Origin: Numida meleagris
Taxonomy: Eukaryota > Chordata > Aves > Galliformes > Numididae
Reading direction: 5' to 3'
DNA: 64,000 bases
NCBI RefSeq assembly: GCF_002078875.1
Contig: NC_034410.1
Coordinates: 77,716,661 to 77,780,660, forward strand
A program made the translations under genes and the position numbers. A model generated the notes under the pieces. The model did not search any database, was not told where the DNA came from, and worked only from the letters and a program-made list of their open reading frames with translations. Position 1 is the first letter of the stretch. Every line of letters starts with the position of its first letter. Below are positions 53,057-64,000 of the stretch, piece by piece.

Positions 53057-54263
53057 CTTTCTTTTTACAGAGGGCTTCCTAAATGCGTAACAGGAGAAAT
53101 TCCTTTTCTCATCAGACCATGAACAATCCACCATGAAGGTTGAACTAACGCCAACAGAAGGGGAAAACAACCCCGCACCTCCTTCACTGAACACACATAC
53201 AATAAAACCTAGGCAGAAATATGAGTGTGAAACAGCAGGGAGGAAGGAAACCAGTTTATCTCTCCTATATATGAACTACTGCACTTGACTCTAGAGGAGA
53301 GAGGGTACGGAAAAGGGGCCAGGACTATTGTAACTTCTCATCTTCCAGCGTATTTTCTCTAAAACAAATAAGTGGTCCCTGCTTACTTCAAGATGTAGGC
53401 ATCTATTTCAAGGAAAAGAGGACATGGCACAGTGGTCAAGACCTTTATTTGTTACTCTTCAAGGCAACAGAGGAGATGGAATTCATGACATAAACTTATT
53501 TTATAGCATTTTCTAGCTGACTGTTACTGGGGTGCAATCATGTAAAGTAGAGCCCTTCATATGATGGCGTGTTCTCCCACACACTGCTTAGGGAGCACAC
53601 GGTTGTGAGTCCTGCCACACTGCCAGCTAGAAGGTAGTTGTTGCAATGCCGTCCTCAATAGCAGCTATGCCCATATTTTGAAACTAGTCTTTAAATCAGA
53701 ATCACAAAAGCTGTTCTATTCTCTGATATTCATACCCTGCTGGAGTAGAACATGACATCAGTGAGTGGGGAACAAGACAAAAAGGAAACTCAAAATGCTT
53801 TGCTGTTCCATTATCATTTCTAGAGCAAGAGATTTAAAAACAAACCTCCCCACACACCTTACAAGCAGATCAGTAATTTCTCATAGCAATTGTTTCAGAA
53901 CTCTGACAGATAATCTAAACCTCTGGGTTATAGTCTGTATAAACATGTTAACCTTCTATTAAGGTATGCATTATTTTGGATTATAAAATTACATAATAAC
54001 ACCATTACAATCCATTAATCTAAATATGAAGGAAGGTGCTGAAGTAATCAGAATTTATACAATTGTGTCTCTCTGAGAACGCGTGCCTACGATCTCGGAT
54101 CTGCCACCCATTTTATTTAGAGTCATAACAAGATGTAGTTTAAGAAATAACAGTGATCAGCTCTTTCTCCTTAGCTTAAATAAAGTAAATGAAACAGAAT
54201 TAATACCGTTATACAGACTGGGATGAAAGACAGATCTTATCAGATACAGCTGATTGATTTTTT

Positions 54264-54301
54264 GATACAGCCAGTGAAACAGATAAACAGCCAGTGAAAC
54301 A
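54264..54301. repeat. Tandem duplication of about 19 bp
   Basis: GATACAGCCAGTGAAACA is followed directly by GATAAACAGCCAGTGAAACA. The shared core is ACAGCCAGTGAAACA. Confidence 0.8.
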
Positions 54302-55424
54302 TTAAAGCCTGATTTTCAAAGTCATCCATTTTGGGATGATTACCTACAGAAACAGATACCACAAAAGTAATGTTTCCACAGTTTCTTAAAATTCAGCAGT
54401 CCTCTCTGATCTCTAGTCTCTAAAACACCTCTAATTATCTAACAGCAGTTTCTCAGCAACAACTTTTTTTCTGTTTTATTATCCTGTGTTTGACCTCATG
54501 TATTTTGTTCTCTCTGAAACTTAAATGTCACATTGGCTTGTTAGTCTTTCAGTGACCACAGCATGTCAAGTGGGTGTAAGACTGGATATAAACTGACATT
54601 TTGCTAGCCTATTTGTTGGGTTCTATTTTTAATGGTTATCTTCATACCTCTTCCCACTGGTCTTACCGTTCTTTATTCCATTTTTTGTTTTCATAATAAT
54701 CTATATTTCTCTTGCTTCTGGATTTCTGGTTTGTTTTTGGTTTTTTTTTTGGTAATTTTTCACTTTTCTTATTCCTACCCTTTATTCTTATTGTCCCCCC
54801 TTTCATTCAGGGTAGCTGCCATTGTTATAACCCAGTGCAAATAATTGCAGCTGGTTTGGAACTTTATGAATATTTCAGTGTTACACTTAAACCTTGAAAT
54901 GGATTACTGGAGAAGAATAAGACGGGCTAAAACCAAACAACTTTTTAACAGCACTGCTGCAGAAACTGAAATTGTAGATCAGCACGAACTCATAATTACC
55001 AGTTACAAACAGATAAAATAAGACAGGTAAGAAGAGTTCAAACAGTAGCTTTTTGAATGTCTTATATAACTGCTGAATTTTCCAGTGGGTGCACAAGAAT
55101 TAAAACTCACAGATGCTAAAAGAAACAAAACCAATGGAACATAAGGTCAAATATACAAATAATGACTAGTGTAAGAGGCTGGTTTTCCTGTAGTCAAACT
55201 ACATAACAGTAGCATGCTTGTATTTAGTTTACAGATGATGTGTCGTTTTTGTCTGCAAGACTTTTAAAAGCTCATCTCTCTGAAAGAGGGAAGACTTAGG
55301 ACACTACAGTTGCAATCTCCTTTTTCATTTTTATAGATGAGGTAACTTAGACTAGTTATCCTTGACTCTTCACGCTAAATGCAAAGTCAAACTTAATAAT
55401 TCTGGGACCTAAAGCCTCTTTACA

Positions 55425-55594
55425 CTCATGGCCTCAAGTTGTGCCAGTTAGGAAATACTTCTCCAAGAGAGTGGTCAGGCACTGGAATGGGCTGCTGAGG
55501 CTCATGGGTTGTGGAACGTATTGGTGATAGGTGGACAGTTGGACTGGATGATCTTGTAGATCTTTTCCAACCTTGGTGATTCTACGATTCTATA
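55425..55594 (+). mobile_element. CR1 LINE 3' fragment with deletions
   Basis: Fragments in order are GGCCTCAAGTTGTGCCAG, GGAAATACTTCTCCAAGAGAG, GGCACTGGAATGGGCTGC and GGTGATAGGTGGACAGTTGG. The 3' block GACTGGATGATCTTGTAGATC and a GATTCTACGATTCTATACG tail follow. Several ORF2 segments that normally separate these blocks are missing. It is the same subfamily as the minus-strand copies at 33752 and 63134. Confidence 0.92.
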
Positions 55595-57065
55595 CGTTAG
55601 TACATACAGGACTCTGAACTCACCATTACTAATCATTGCATAGAAAATAAAAGACAAGGCAAAAAGAGGCTCCTCTATTCAGCCGTGTTATCTATTTCTT
55701 TGGTGCAGTTCCTGTCAGTGAGCTGGGCATGAATACAGTTGACTAAACTCCCACAACAGGAGCAGCATGCTCTGGGCTATGACACTGCTAATTGCTAATG
55801 AAGATAGGCAGATATGAAGGATGCCCCTGTTTATTCCATGAAGCAACATCAACCGAATGAAGTATAAAAGTCCGTGTGTGGAAGCTAAGGGGCAGCATTT
55901 TTGTAGCATCTGAGTTTTCACTAAACAAGTCTGTATCAGCTGTGAAACAAAACTGAAAATGTAGAGCTAACAAAATTGAAATTTCCAATAGAAATGTAGG
56001 CTTTGCAAGCCTGTGAAATGTCTCCTTATGAATGTGTGCTGTTAAGAGCTTTCAGAGTGATTCCATTTCTGCAGTCACTTGCAAAAGAACATCAGTATTG
56101 ATTCCTACAAAAGGAGCAGATTTGAGGAGCAAACCACCAGGATGTGCAACCTGTACCGTTTAAAAAGATGATGTATGTGAATGGTGAAGTTGTCATACAA
56201 TTGTACAATATAGAAAGATTTTGGTAGTTTCTCAGCATAGGAAACCAGTGAAAAATGTAACCTCCATTAACAAAACACTCCATGACATTGAGCTTGTGAC
56301 TCTAATGGATTATCATTTGAGTCCAATAGTTGGAGGAAACATTATTCATACTGTCAAGATTCAGAGCTTTCATCTGAATTCTCTGTTTAGCCCAAATAGA
56401 TATAGAATGTGGATAGTTTCAAAAATTGTGTAGATTGATGGAGACTGAAAGTATGCAGATATGCATTGTGGAGAAAAAACATCCAGAGTCTCACAGAAAA
56501 AAAGCAACCACTTGAAAAATGAACAAGCAAGAGTTTAGATATTGCTACATATGACAATTGACATTACTGTTTCCCAGAGAAATTCCTGGCTGAAATAGGA
56601 TCTATTCCTTCAAAACTAATTTCATCACCATAGTGTATTTTTATGCATTTTCTTGCTGCCTCTGGAAAGTGTTGTGTGCAGAGAACAGTGAGCCCCAGAA
56701 ATGAAAAAAAATTAAGAACTTACAGGAAAACAGAGAACAGCTTAGGGAGTGATACAAAGTCTGCAGCTGGCTGAAAATGTAATGGAAATGGAGTTGAAAG
56801 AAAACAGAGAAGAGATTTAAGGAGCAAGAAGAAACAACTATCTTCCCTGGCCCCTATGAATCTCACACATCCAAAGTGCCCCAGAATAAATCAAAAGTAA
56901 TTACAACACATTAAGCAAGGTTGATTTTGTTTGGAAATGAAGGTGTATTTTGCTGAGTTGTCATAAATGAGGAACCACATTCAGAGCTAGTGAGAAAAAA
57001 CAAGTAGCTAGAGAATCTCCTGAAGTAGGTAGTTCATTTCTGCAGTCACTGTTTGCTTAATGCTG
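55595..57065. other. Unique spacer
   Basis: About 1.5 kb, no gene or repeat recognised. Confidence 0.45.
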
Positions 57066-57275
57066 ATTCAGAGAGTCACAGAAGGGCTTGGATTGCAAGT
57101 GACATGCAGATGTCATCCAGTCCAACCGCCTGCACCAAGCAGACCTACTTCTTAAGGTAAGTTGTTTACAGCCTAATCCTGTTGGGTCTTGAAACACAGA
57201 CAAGACAGAGATTCCAACAGCTACCTGGTCAATCTGTTCCACTGCTTAACCACTCTCACTATGATTATTCCCCCT
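57066..57275 (-). mobile_element. Decayed CR1 LINE 3' fragment
   Basis: The + strand keeps GATGTCATCCAGTCCAACC, GTTGGGTCTTGAAACA, TGGTCAATCTGTTCCACTGC and TTAACCACTCTCACTATGA, the reverse complement of CR1 3' UTR and ORF2 C-terminus. Substitutions are frequent and the tail is barely recognisable, so this is an old copy. Confidence 0.8.
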
Positions 57276-59734
57276 CTGTTTCATTTCTCTACTCAGATAT
57301 GTCTTCTACCAACACCTACATACACATTACCACTTTCTTGTCTTGCCTTTAAATTAAAAACAAATATGTCAATATGTATACTCAAGTATTAACTGAGGGA
57401 ATTAAATCTGTAAGAGAGGGCAATTAGAGGATATATTCTTACGAGCTGTTACTTTTCCACACGTAGTCCTAGAATGGAGCTCTTTTGTCTCCATGCACAA
57501 GAATTTTGTTGGCCATGTACAGCTGATTTCTTAAAGTATCATTGAAAGAATTAAAAACAACTGAGCTAAATTTCAAAAACATATGTCAGCTTAGGTTTGT
57601 GGCAGTCATGCAATGCTTTCATTTTAACACTGAAGAATGACAAAACTATAATTTCCCTACCATTTCAACAGAACAAAAGTGCTTTCTTCACTAGAAGAAG
57701 TTTATTCAAGATGAAAGCTTTGTGATGGGAAAGAGAAATGACCATTTAATATTCTAAGTGACATAGCCAAAATCCTTCAGAAAAGCAGGACAAGACACAT
57801 TCTGTTTTCTCACTTTATCTAAAAAACAAAGAAGAAATATTTATAATATGAAAAGTGCTCATTTGTCACACAGCTCATGTTTTTTTCCTTTGCTTTCCCC
57901 TAAGATCTGCTGTATCCTTTCCATATCCAAAAAACCAAAGATGTTGAAAACAGTATTATAATACAGTTGTGCAATGACAAACTTGCTTGCCTGCAAAGCT
58001 ACAGCAGACCCATGCAGAGCCAAGACCCTGTGTGCGCACTTCCTTAGACAGCAGGACAAGGAAAACACAGTCTTCTTGGCATACTGACAAAGTGGCATAC
58101 CTCCAGTCTGGAAAACATGAGCAGGCACCTACTTCTTAGGTCACCAATGAGAGATTTGCTTAGTGGTCAGCCAGCTGACAATCACACTTCTCCTCCCTGC
58201 TGATGATAAGCCAAATGGCATAAATTATCTGTCACCCCAAGGCATTGCTTCCTGAACTATATTCTGTACATGGGCCATATATGATACAGAAATAATTCAG
58301 TCAGCTGTCCGGTAAAGCTGATTTCATTTACCTCTGAAAATAAACATTTATTTTTCTGAAAAGAAACGTTTCTTTTTAAGAGACATTATTGCTTTATTTT
58401 CTTTTAGACAAATGTAAAATATGAGTTTATCCACTGTTGGAGATAGACTAATGCAATAAAAATTATACTGAGAGATTAGTGTATGGGTAGCTCTATGATA
58501 ACGACGGCAGTGATTGTCAGTCTCACAGACATATGTGGACTGTATTTTCACTGGAGTGTTTCTCTAAGGATCTACAGTTCTTACTGGAATAATTGCATTT
58601 ACAATTGCTTCTGAGCAGCTTGTGGCCAAGGTATAGGCACATTAGTTACAGTGAGCATCTTGTCTTTGTTAATTTACTAGATTAAGAGACCTAGTATTAG
58701 CTTAATCTAGAGAAGAGAATATTTTGGAAAGAAAATCATTTCTAAGATGGACTTGCATGCAGAGATTATGATTATTTCCAGCTCAGTGCAACTACAGTTG
58801 AACTACAACTGATCAGATAAAAACAAACTCAGGATAAGAACGTGCAAGGTCACGTGTATTTACTACTGAGTGAGCCAGGCCTCCTAAAGCTCTCTTGGCT
58901 AGCATAACTGATTGTGCTTTGGAATCCTGTATTATAACATACTTCAAATATATACCAAACACAAGAAGTTTGTGGTGTCTGCACCCAGCTTCAGGTACAC
59001 CAGAATATACATAGATTAATGCTCCCTTTTATATCACATGAATGGTGCTGAAAATCCAAGAAGAATAAAGCAATGATAAAATGGAACAGAATATTTTAGC
59101 CTATCAGCATTATTTTGAGTTGGTTGTTTGAAGAGTTTCAGAAGGCTTTTTAGGCAACTCATGAATGCAGAGCTTTTTGAAAAATCGCTTCAGCTCCACA
59201 CTTGTCAGGGTGATGAGTACGCTAATAGGCCTGAATTGCCTTGACCAGCCTCACCTTGGACCTCTGGGATTGGTCATGAATGCCATTTAATCTTAGGCTT
59301 GGTCCTTCGCTCCTAGTCTGAGCTATATTGTTTTTGAACGTCTATTTTTAATTGCTGTTGTTTACAATCTGCAGATAAGTATTTGTGGATGTCTGTCTGA
59401 AATTGGGCTTAGGAACTTTCAGACAGGAGACTCTTAGCTGCAACAAGTAAGCATATGTCGAAAATTCTGTTAACAGTTGAACTAAACTGAATTGGTGGGT
59501 CCTGAATCCTCTGATTAATGAAAAGATGTGAGATCAAATCGCCTATGCATAGATTATTTAAATTTGGCAAAGAGGGAGGACAGCTAAGCAGCAGAAATTG
59601 ACGTGACTTTCTGCCCGCCCAACCTTCCCCACCCAGCAGCAATCTTCCTGGTGGGGAGGGGAGTAAGGAGCTTGTGAATGCAGCTCTGTAGTGGAATCAA
59701 TTGTTGCTGTAATCATCAAATAAAATATTTTGTT
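57276..59734. other. Unique non-coding stretch
   Basis: About 2.5 kb. The part near 59190-59340 gives a faint impression of an old interspersed repeat, but I could not support an assignment. No gene is recognised. Confidence 0.45.
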
Positions 59735-59740
59735 TCTTAA

Positions 59741-60244
59741 TGTCATGGTTTTATGATTTTTGGTTATTGGTATTCCACATCATAATATCACGTAATGTAT
59801 GTACCTCGTTCTCAGAAGAGAACTACTACATTCCCCAGAGGACTTTGCTGCCCTGTTACCATTTTCCGCTCAGAGGGAAAGACAAAACTGTTTGCAGATC
59901 ACGAGACGTTCTCTTCTTTTCCCGTCTCTCATCCCGGCAGCATCTTGCTCCCCAGCCGTCTCACCGTCGGTATTAGAGTATTAGAGTAAGGCCTACTTTA
60001 ATTTTGGACACTGTCTCTCATATTATTGGATTTATTAGCTTAAATTCTACTATACTGTATTATATTGTGTTATTTTGCATACCGTTATCTTATTTTGTAA
60101 ATTAGTTTCTTTCTCCTCAGATTGTTACTGCTGTTTTGTTCTTAGGCCCATCTCCCTACCCTTTTTCCCTTTTCCCTTTCCCGGGGCATGGGTCCCCCTC
60201 CCCATTCATCATGGAACCGGACTGAATGCCCATAAACCGTTGAC
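59741..60244 (+). mobile_element. Solo LTR with flanking target duplication
   Basis: It begins TGTCATGGTTTTATGATTTT and ends CCATAAACCGTTGAC. The outer bases are near-inverted (AAACCATGACA expected against AAACCGTTGAC). TCTTAA flanks both sides (59735-59740 and 60245-60250). If the duplication is six bases the LTR ends in GAC; if it is CTTAA (five bases) the LTR ends in GACT, a mutated form of GACA. TATTAGAG is tandemly doubled at 59971-59986. The block is 504 bases long with no retroviral genes beside it. I recognise it as an avian endogenous-retrovirus LTR type but cannot fix its family name. Confidence 0.85.
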
Positions 60245-60250
60245 TCTTAA

Positions 60251-62869
60251 ATAAACCCCAGATGCCCTATGGGCTGCTGTTTACTCTGTCTTATCTGTGA
60301 CAGCTTTAGATTTTTGCGTCCTTCATGTCTCTGGGATGGATCTCAGACCTTAATTCTTGTCTCCTTTTCTTGGTTTGTCTCTGGTTGCACTTCATCCTCC
60401 TCCCCAGCTGGAACCCCTGGGGTGGACCTTGTGTTCACAGAGCTCTGCAGTCATCACCCTGCTCAGGTGTGGAGGAACTGCACCACCTCTGGGGAGAGCC
60501 CAGTCTCTACCTGCACTGCAGTCACCTCTCACTATGGCTGGTCCTCCCCTCTGGGGCAGTTCTGCTGTGGTTGTTCCTCAATGAAAAACAGTAAACCTGC
60601 CCACATTGCTGCAGACAATGAACATTTACTAAACTTCCCATGTTCCTATAATTCAATTTCCTGCCAATTGTAGGCACAGCACATCTCACAGAAAGTTTGA
60701 TATATTTTTGAGATCATGTTTTGTTTTAACCTTGTGTCAACAGTTGATTTGTTGACTGGCAGCAAATGTAATAGTTTCTAAAAATTGTTTTAAACTTAAC
60801 CCCCTTTGTAAACATTAAAAATTAAATTAAAAAAAATGGAAAATGAAATATAAATTATTTGAACATATGAATGAGTAAGAAAAAAGTTAGTTAATAGAGC
60901 TCAGAGATGGGACAGGAATGTTTGATGTGAAAATAAGCTCCATCTTTACTTAATGTTGCTGCAAAGCAATAAACCTTTTTCCTATTGAAAAAAGTGTGTC
61001 TTTGTTAAAGATTGACAGTTCCTGTACAGAGCATTCAATTAACCATTTCAAGTTTCTAAAGAGAATGTGCAGATACAGCTTGAAAATGAACACTTCAGCA
61101 AAAAGCTACCCAAGATTCCCGTTTGGAAACAAAAGGCTGAACTTCCTGACTCATGACAGAATTCCGGTGTTATTTTTTTCTGGATGGTCAAACTGTCTCT
61201 GCTAGATAATGAACATACAATAGTGAAGCATGTGAGCTTTAACTCTGGTGAACAAGTTACAGGTAATGAACGCAGTGTGGTTTCCAAAAGGTATTTCAGT
61301 TGGGCAGAAAGTACAACTTGGGCTTTTAAGAAAAACAAACACGCACATCCATTCTCTTGTTCACATTCAGGATGCCTTTCAGCTTCATTTTTTTGGGAGA
61401 GCATACTAGAAGAAAAAGGATTTGTTCATATATTCTGTTGGCAACTAACACACAGCACTGGCCTTGCTGAAATCCTCAAGGGAAAGAAGAGGTCTGCATT
61501 CATCCTGAAGCCAGGAGCTTCCATTTGGAGATGCAGAAGGCAGAGGGAAGAGGTTTGGGAAGAAGTATGGAATTTGGGAAGAAACTAAAGGACAAAACTA
61601 AAAACAGACGTGAGAACCAGGAGGAATAAAGACAAGAAGTAGATTTTCAAAACTGAGGGGAGCATTCAGGGCTGCCTGCTGGTGATCAAGGGACTCAGCA
61701 GTTCTCTGCCAGGACAGGAGAGGCTATAAGAAAGACTTGAGAGTCCCTGGGAATATCTTTTTCAAAGCACAAAAGAAACAGAACAAAACAAAAATGCAGC
61801 AATGTGTGAAAGTAAGGAAGTTTCCCACCATTTACAGGAGAACTAAAAGTAAGAATCTCAGCTTTAACCAGTTGCAAGACAAGAGGTGGAAGAAGTGCCT
61901 GTGGCTGGTCAGACTGTGAACCACCACTGTGAAGAAGGGGCAAATATAATGCTAAGATATATCAGGCAAAGTATTTCCACTTTTCCACTTCAAATGCTAT
62001 TACATAAGATCTCATCTGGCCACGCACTTGAAATTCATCTATTCTGAATAAGATACAGTAACACTACAGTATCTCTATTCTGTTCTCTTTTTTGAGAAAA
62101 TAAAGTCATTTAACTGGTTGAAACCTAATAAGACACTGGCTAATGGAAAATTAAAATGTATTATGGCAGTAAGCAAAAAAAGAGAGAAGGTATTTGTGCC
62201 AGAATTTGATGCTGCAGGTGCAAGGTCAGCTGAATATCAAGTAGCTATCAGTACACTTAATCCAATGTTAGAAGACCCTTTTATATTATAGAACAAATGG
62301 ATGAGCACTAAAAGGCTAAATTACATTAAAGGGACATACTAAGGAATTATCACATCCATCAATATATTTTTCTCTTATTTTCATGATTCATTTTTCACAT
62401 GCATCAGTTGTTTTCATTCAATGATCTAGTCTTTTTAGTTCACTGTACCTTCACTTTTCTTCAGTCTAGTGCAGCAAAGTATCCCCTCCCAGAGATAAAT
62501 AGTTACAATAGATACAACACATTTTAAAGCTCTGAGAGGCTTATTATTGAAAATGGAATATCTGTCCACTCATAGTATAGGATCTAAAATATTATCTTGC
62601 GTTTCACAGAATTTCTCAGACAGTATTCCTCAAAAAGAAAGTCATATCCAAACCTTTAATGAAGTGCTTCTCCATCATCTCCAACTTAATTCCAAAAAAT
62701 TGCAGTTGAGTACTAATCTAAAAACAACAGCTTAAAGGAAACTTTTTAAATATACTTTCTACTGCAAGCTGTGGAGTGAACCAAGAGAGGAAATATCTTG
62801 AAATTTCTATGTATTTAAGAATGATAAAACACCTTTTAAACATTTGAAAATCATTACGAGAGAACGATG
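60251..62869. other. Non-coding stretch with a GC-richer block
   Basis: About 60340-60600 is richer in G+C than its surroundings and is open in all three forward frames over 60357-60584 (longest 134 codons, 60269-60673). I do not recognise any of the three translations. The 134-codon frame at 61184-61588 and the 118-codon minus frame at 61048-61404 are likewise unrecognised. The rest is AT-rich and featureless. Confidence 0.45.
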
Positions 62870-63085
62870 AGGGGCTGAACATCTTTAATCTTCTGTTTAA
62901 CCTATCAGTGAACAGTCTGTATGATATAACATGGTTCACACTCAACAAGCTTGCAAATGATCCCAGGATGGATGGACTTAGGCAATCGATATTGCTTCTG
63001 CAAGAGACAGGGCTGCCATTCAGAGGAACAATGACAACTGGAAAACTAAGCAAACATGAAACTTGCGAAGTTCAAATAGTTTGGG
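62870..63085 (+). mobile_element. Old CR1 fragment spanning the RT catalytic box
   Basis: The frame from 62908 contains LNKLANDPRM, which aligns with the CR1 reverse-transcriptase box SKFADDTKL; the two catalytic aspartates now read N-D. It is followed by ILLQETGLPFRGTM, matching the LEGRAAIQRDL region at the DNA level, and a remnant of the MKFNKAK segment near 63060-63080. It is strongly diverged, with no 3' end on this side. Confidence 0.72.
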
Positions 63086-63133
63086 GAGGAGTAAGGAAAG
63101 GGAGAAATCCTGAATTTGTGTATAGAGTTGTGG

Positions 63134-63393
63134 ATTATAGAATCACCAAGGTTGGAAAAGATCTACAAGATCATCCAGTCCAACCGTCCACCTATCACCA
63201 ATAGTTCTCACTAAACCATGTCCCTCAACACAACATCTAAACGTTCCTTGATCACCTCCAGGGTCAGTGACTCCACCACCTCCCTGGGCAGCCCATTCCA
63301 GCGCCTGACCACTCTTTCAGAAAAGTAGTATTTCCTAATGTCCAGCCTGAATCTCCCCTGGCACAACTTGAGGCCATTCCCTCTAGTCCTTAT
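63134..63393 (-). mobile_element. CR1 LINE 3' fragment
   Basis: The + strand reads TATAGAATCACCAAGGTTGG, then GATCATCCAGTCCAACCGTCC, CCTATCACCAATAGTTCTC, GACTCCACCACCTCCCTGG and GCACAACTTGAGGCCATTCC, a clean reverse-complement CR1 3' end. It is much better preserved than the old + strand CR1 about 50 bases to its left, toward which its 3' end points. Confidence 0.95.
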
Positions 63394-63907
63394 GAACTAA
63401 GTATCACCCTTATGGAATAGCTCTTGGGGTTATAGTAACATTTCATAAAAACATCAGTTCAGTGTTCACTGTTGATTAAAAGAAGATTAAAAATTAAAAG
63501 ATCAAAAGTTTTAAGACCTGTTAGGAGAGACAGAGAGGAGGAGGAAAGTAAGTTAAGCATAAACCCATTGTACAAATCCACATTGGACCTGTATCTTGAA
63601 CTCTGTGTTTTCACTTCTGATTTTGAAGAAAAATGTAGGAGGAAAAAGTTATAAAGATAGCAATAAAGGAGTATTAGAATATTGTGTAGATCTTCTCCAT
63701 GAATAGCTAATAAAATATGATTATTTAGCCTGTGAAGAAAGGTGACTGGGGAGAAAATATGCTAGAGACTTATGAAATGAAGCATGGCCTGCAGAAGGTG
63801 GGAAGCTGTTCTGTCTCTCTCAGGAACAGGAAGCAACAAAGGAAATTATGTACTACACTTCCAGGACAAAAATTAAAAAACAACCCACTTCACAAGGGTA
63901 GAATAGA
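63394..63907. other. Unique spacer
   Basis: About 500 bases of AT-rich sequence. The 60-codon frames here are not recognised. Confidence 0.45.
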
Positions 63908-64000
63908 TATATAATATATATATATATATTATATATATATCAAGGTTATATATCAATATATATATATTATATATCTATATATATATTAAATATATATATA
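63908..64000. repeat. (AT)n-rich tract at window end
   Basis: Almost pure alternating A/T with short interruptions (for example CAAGG near 63941). It continues to the last base, so its full length is unknown. Confidence 0.95.

Larger units (their letters stand above)
51414..55424. other. Unique non-coding stretch
   Basis: About 4 kb with no recognised gene. It contains two small tandem duplications (53029-53056 and 54264-54301) and an A/T-rich background. Confidence 0.5.

Noticed and set aside
59190..59340. Feeling of an old interspersed repeat
   Set aside because: No second copy in the window and no boundary or motif that I could support.
59740..59989. Three overlapping forward frames of 60-78 codons
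   Set aside because: They lie inside the solo LTR, which is non-coding; the frames follow from its base composition.

Overview
The window looks like non-coding DNA from a bird, most likely a galliform such as chicken, quail or turkey. It is AT-rich by eye. Its recognisable content is dominated by 5'-truncated CR1 LINE fragments, several of which keep the CR1-type 3' tail of ATTCTATG-like 8-bp units. The rest of the repeat content is a few avian endogenous-retrovirus solo LTRs. I see no mammalian-type SINEs, no L1, and no bacterial or viral gene organisation. I found no convincing host protein-coding exon, tRNA, rRNA or CRISPR array. Nearly all open frames are short and are either chance frames or sense/antisense readings through CR1. 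Either an intergenic desert or a large intron would fit; the sequence alone cannot decide.

Layout. 1-6189 is unique AT-rich DNA. 6190-6793 is an internally deleted CR1. 9066-9265 holds an (AAAC)n tract followed by an unclassified repeat whose second copy lies at 51245-51413. CR1 pieces follow at 10150-10508 (+, best-preserved tail), 10962-11050 (-), 14670-15065 (-), 21533-21995 (two pieces in opposite orientation) and 22869-23402 (-, with a 161-codon open piece of ORF2). A minus-strand solo LTR with recognisable CCAAT, TATA-like and polyadenylation elements lies at 28121-28584. More CR1 copies lie at 31618-32318 (+), 33752-33945 (-) and 35955-36882 (-, reaching the reverse-transcriptase DD box).

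43320-43776 is a + strand CR1. 46957-47785 is a solo LTR with a 5-bp target-site duplication that was later split by a CR1 of the same type as the one at 43320. CR1 remnants follow at 49391-49677, 50386-50443, 55425-55594 and 57066-57275. A second well-bounded solo LTR lies at 59741-60244. An old + strand CR1 and a younger - strand CR1 converge at 62870-63393. The window ends in an (AT)n tract.

The genes do not work together because none is evident. What can be read is a layered history of retroposition: nested insertions, internal deletions, and LTR-LTR recombination leaving solo LTRs. I did not find a new biological system. The observations most worth checking are the CR1-in-LTR nest, the internally deleted CR1, the unclassified repeat pair, the perfect hairpin at 30527-30554 and the octamer palindrome at 1808-1832.
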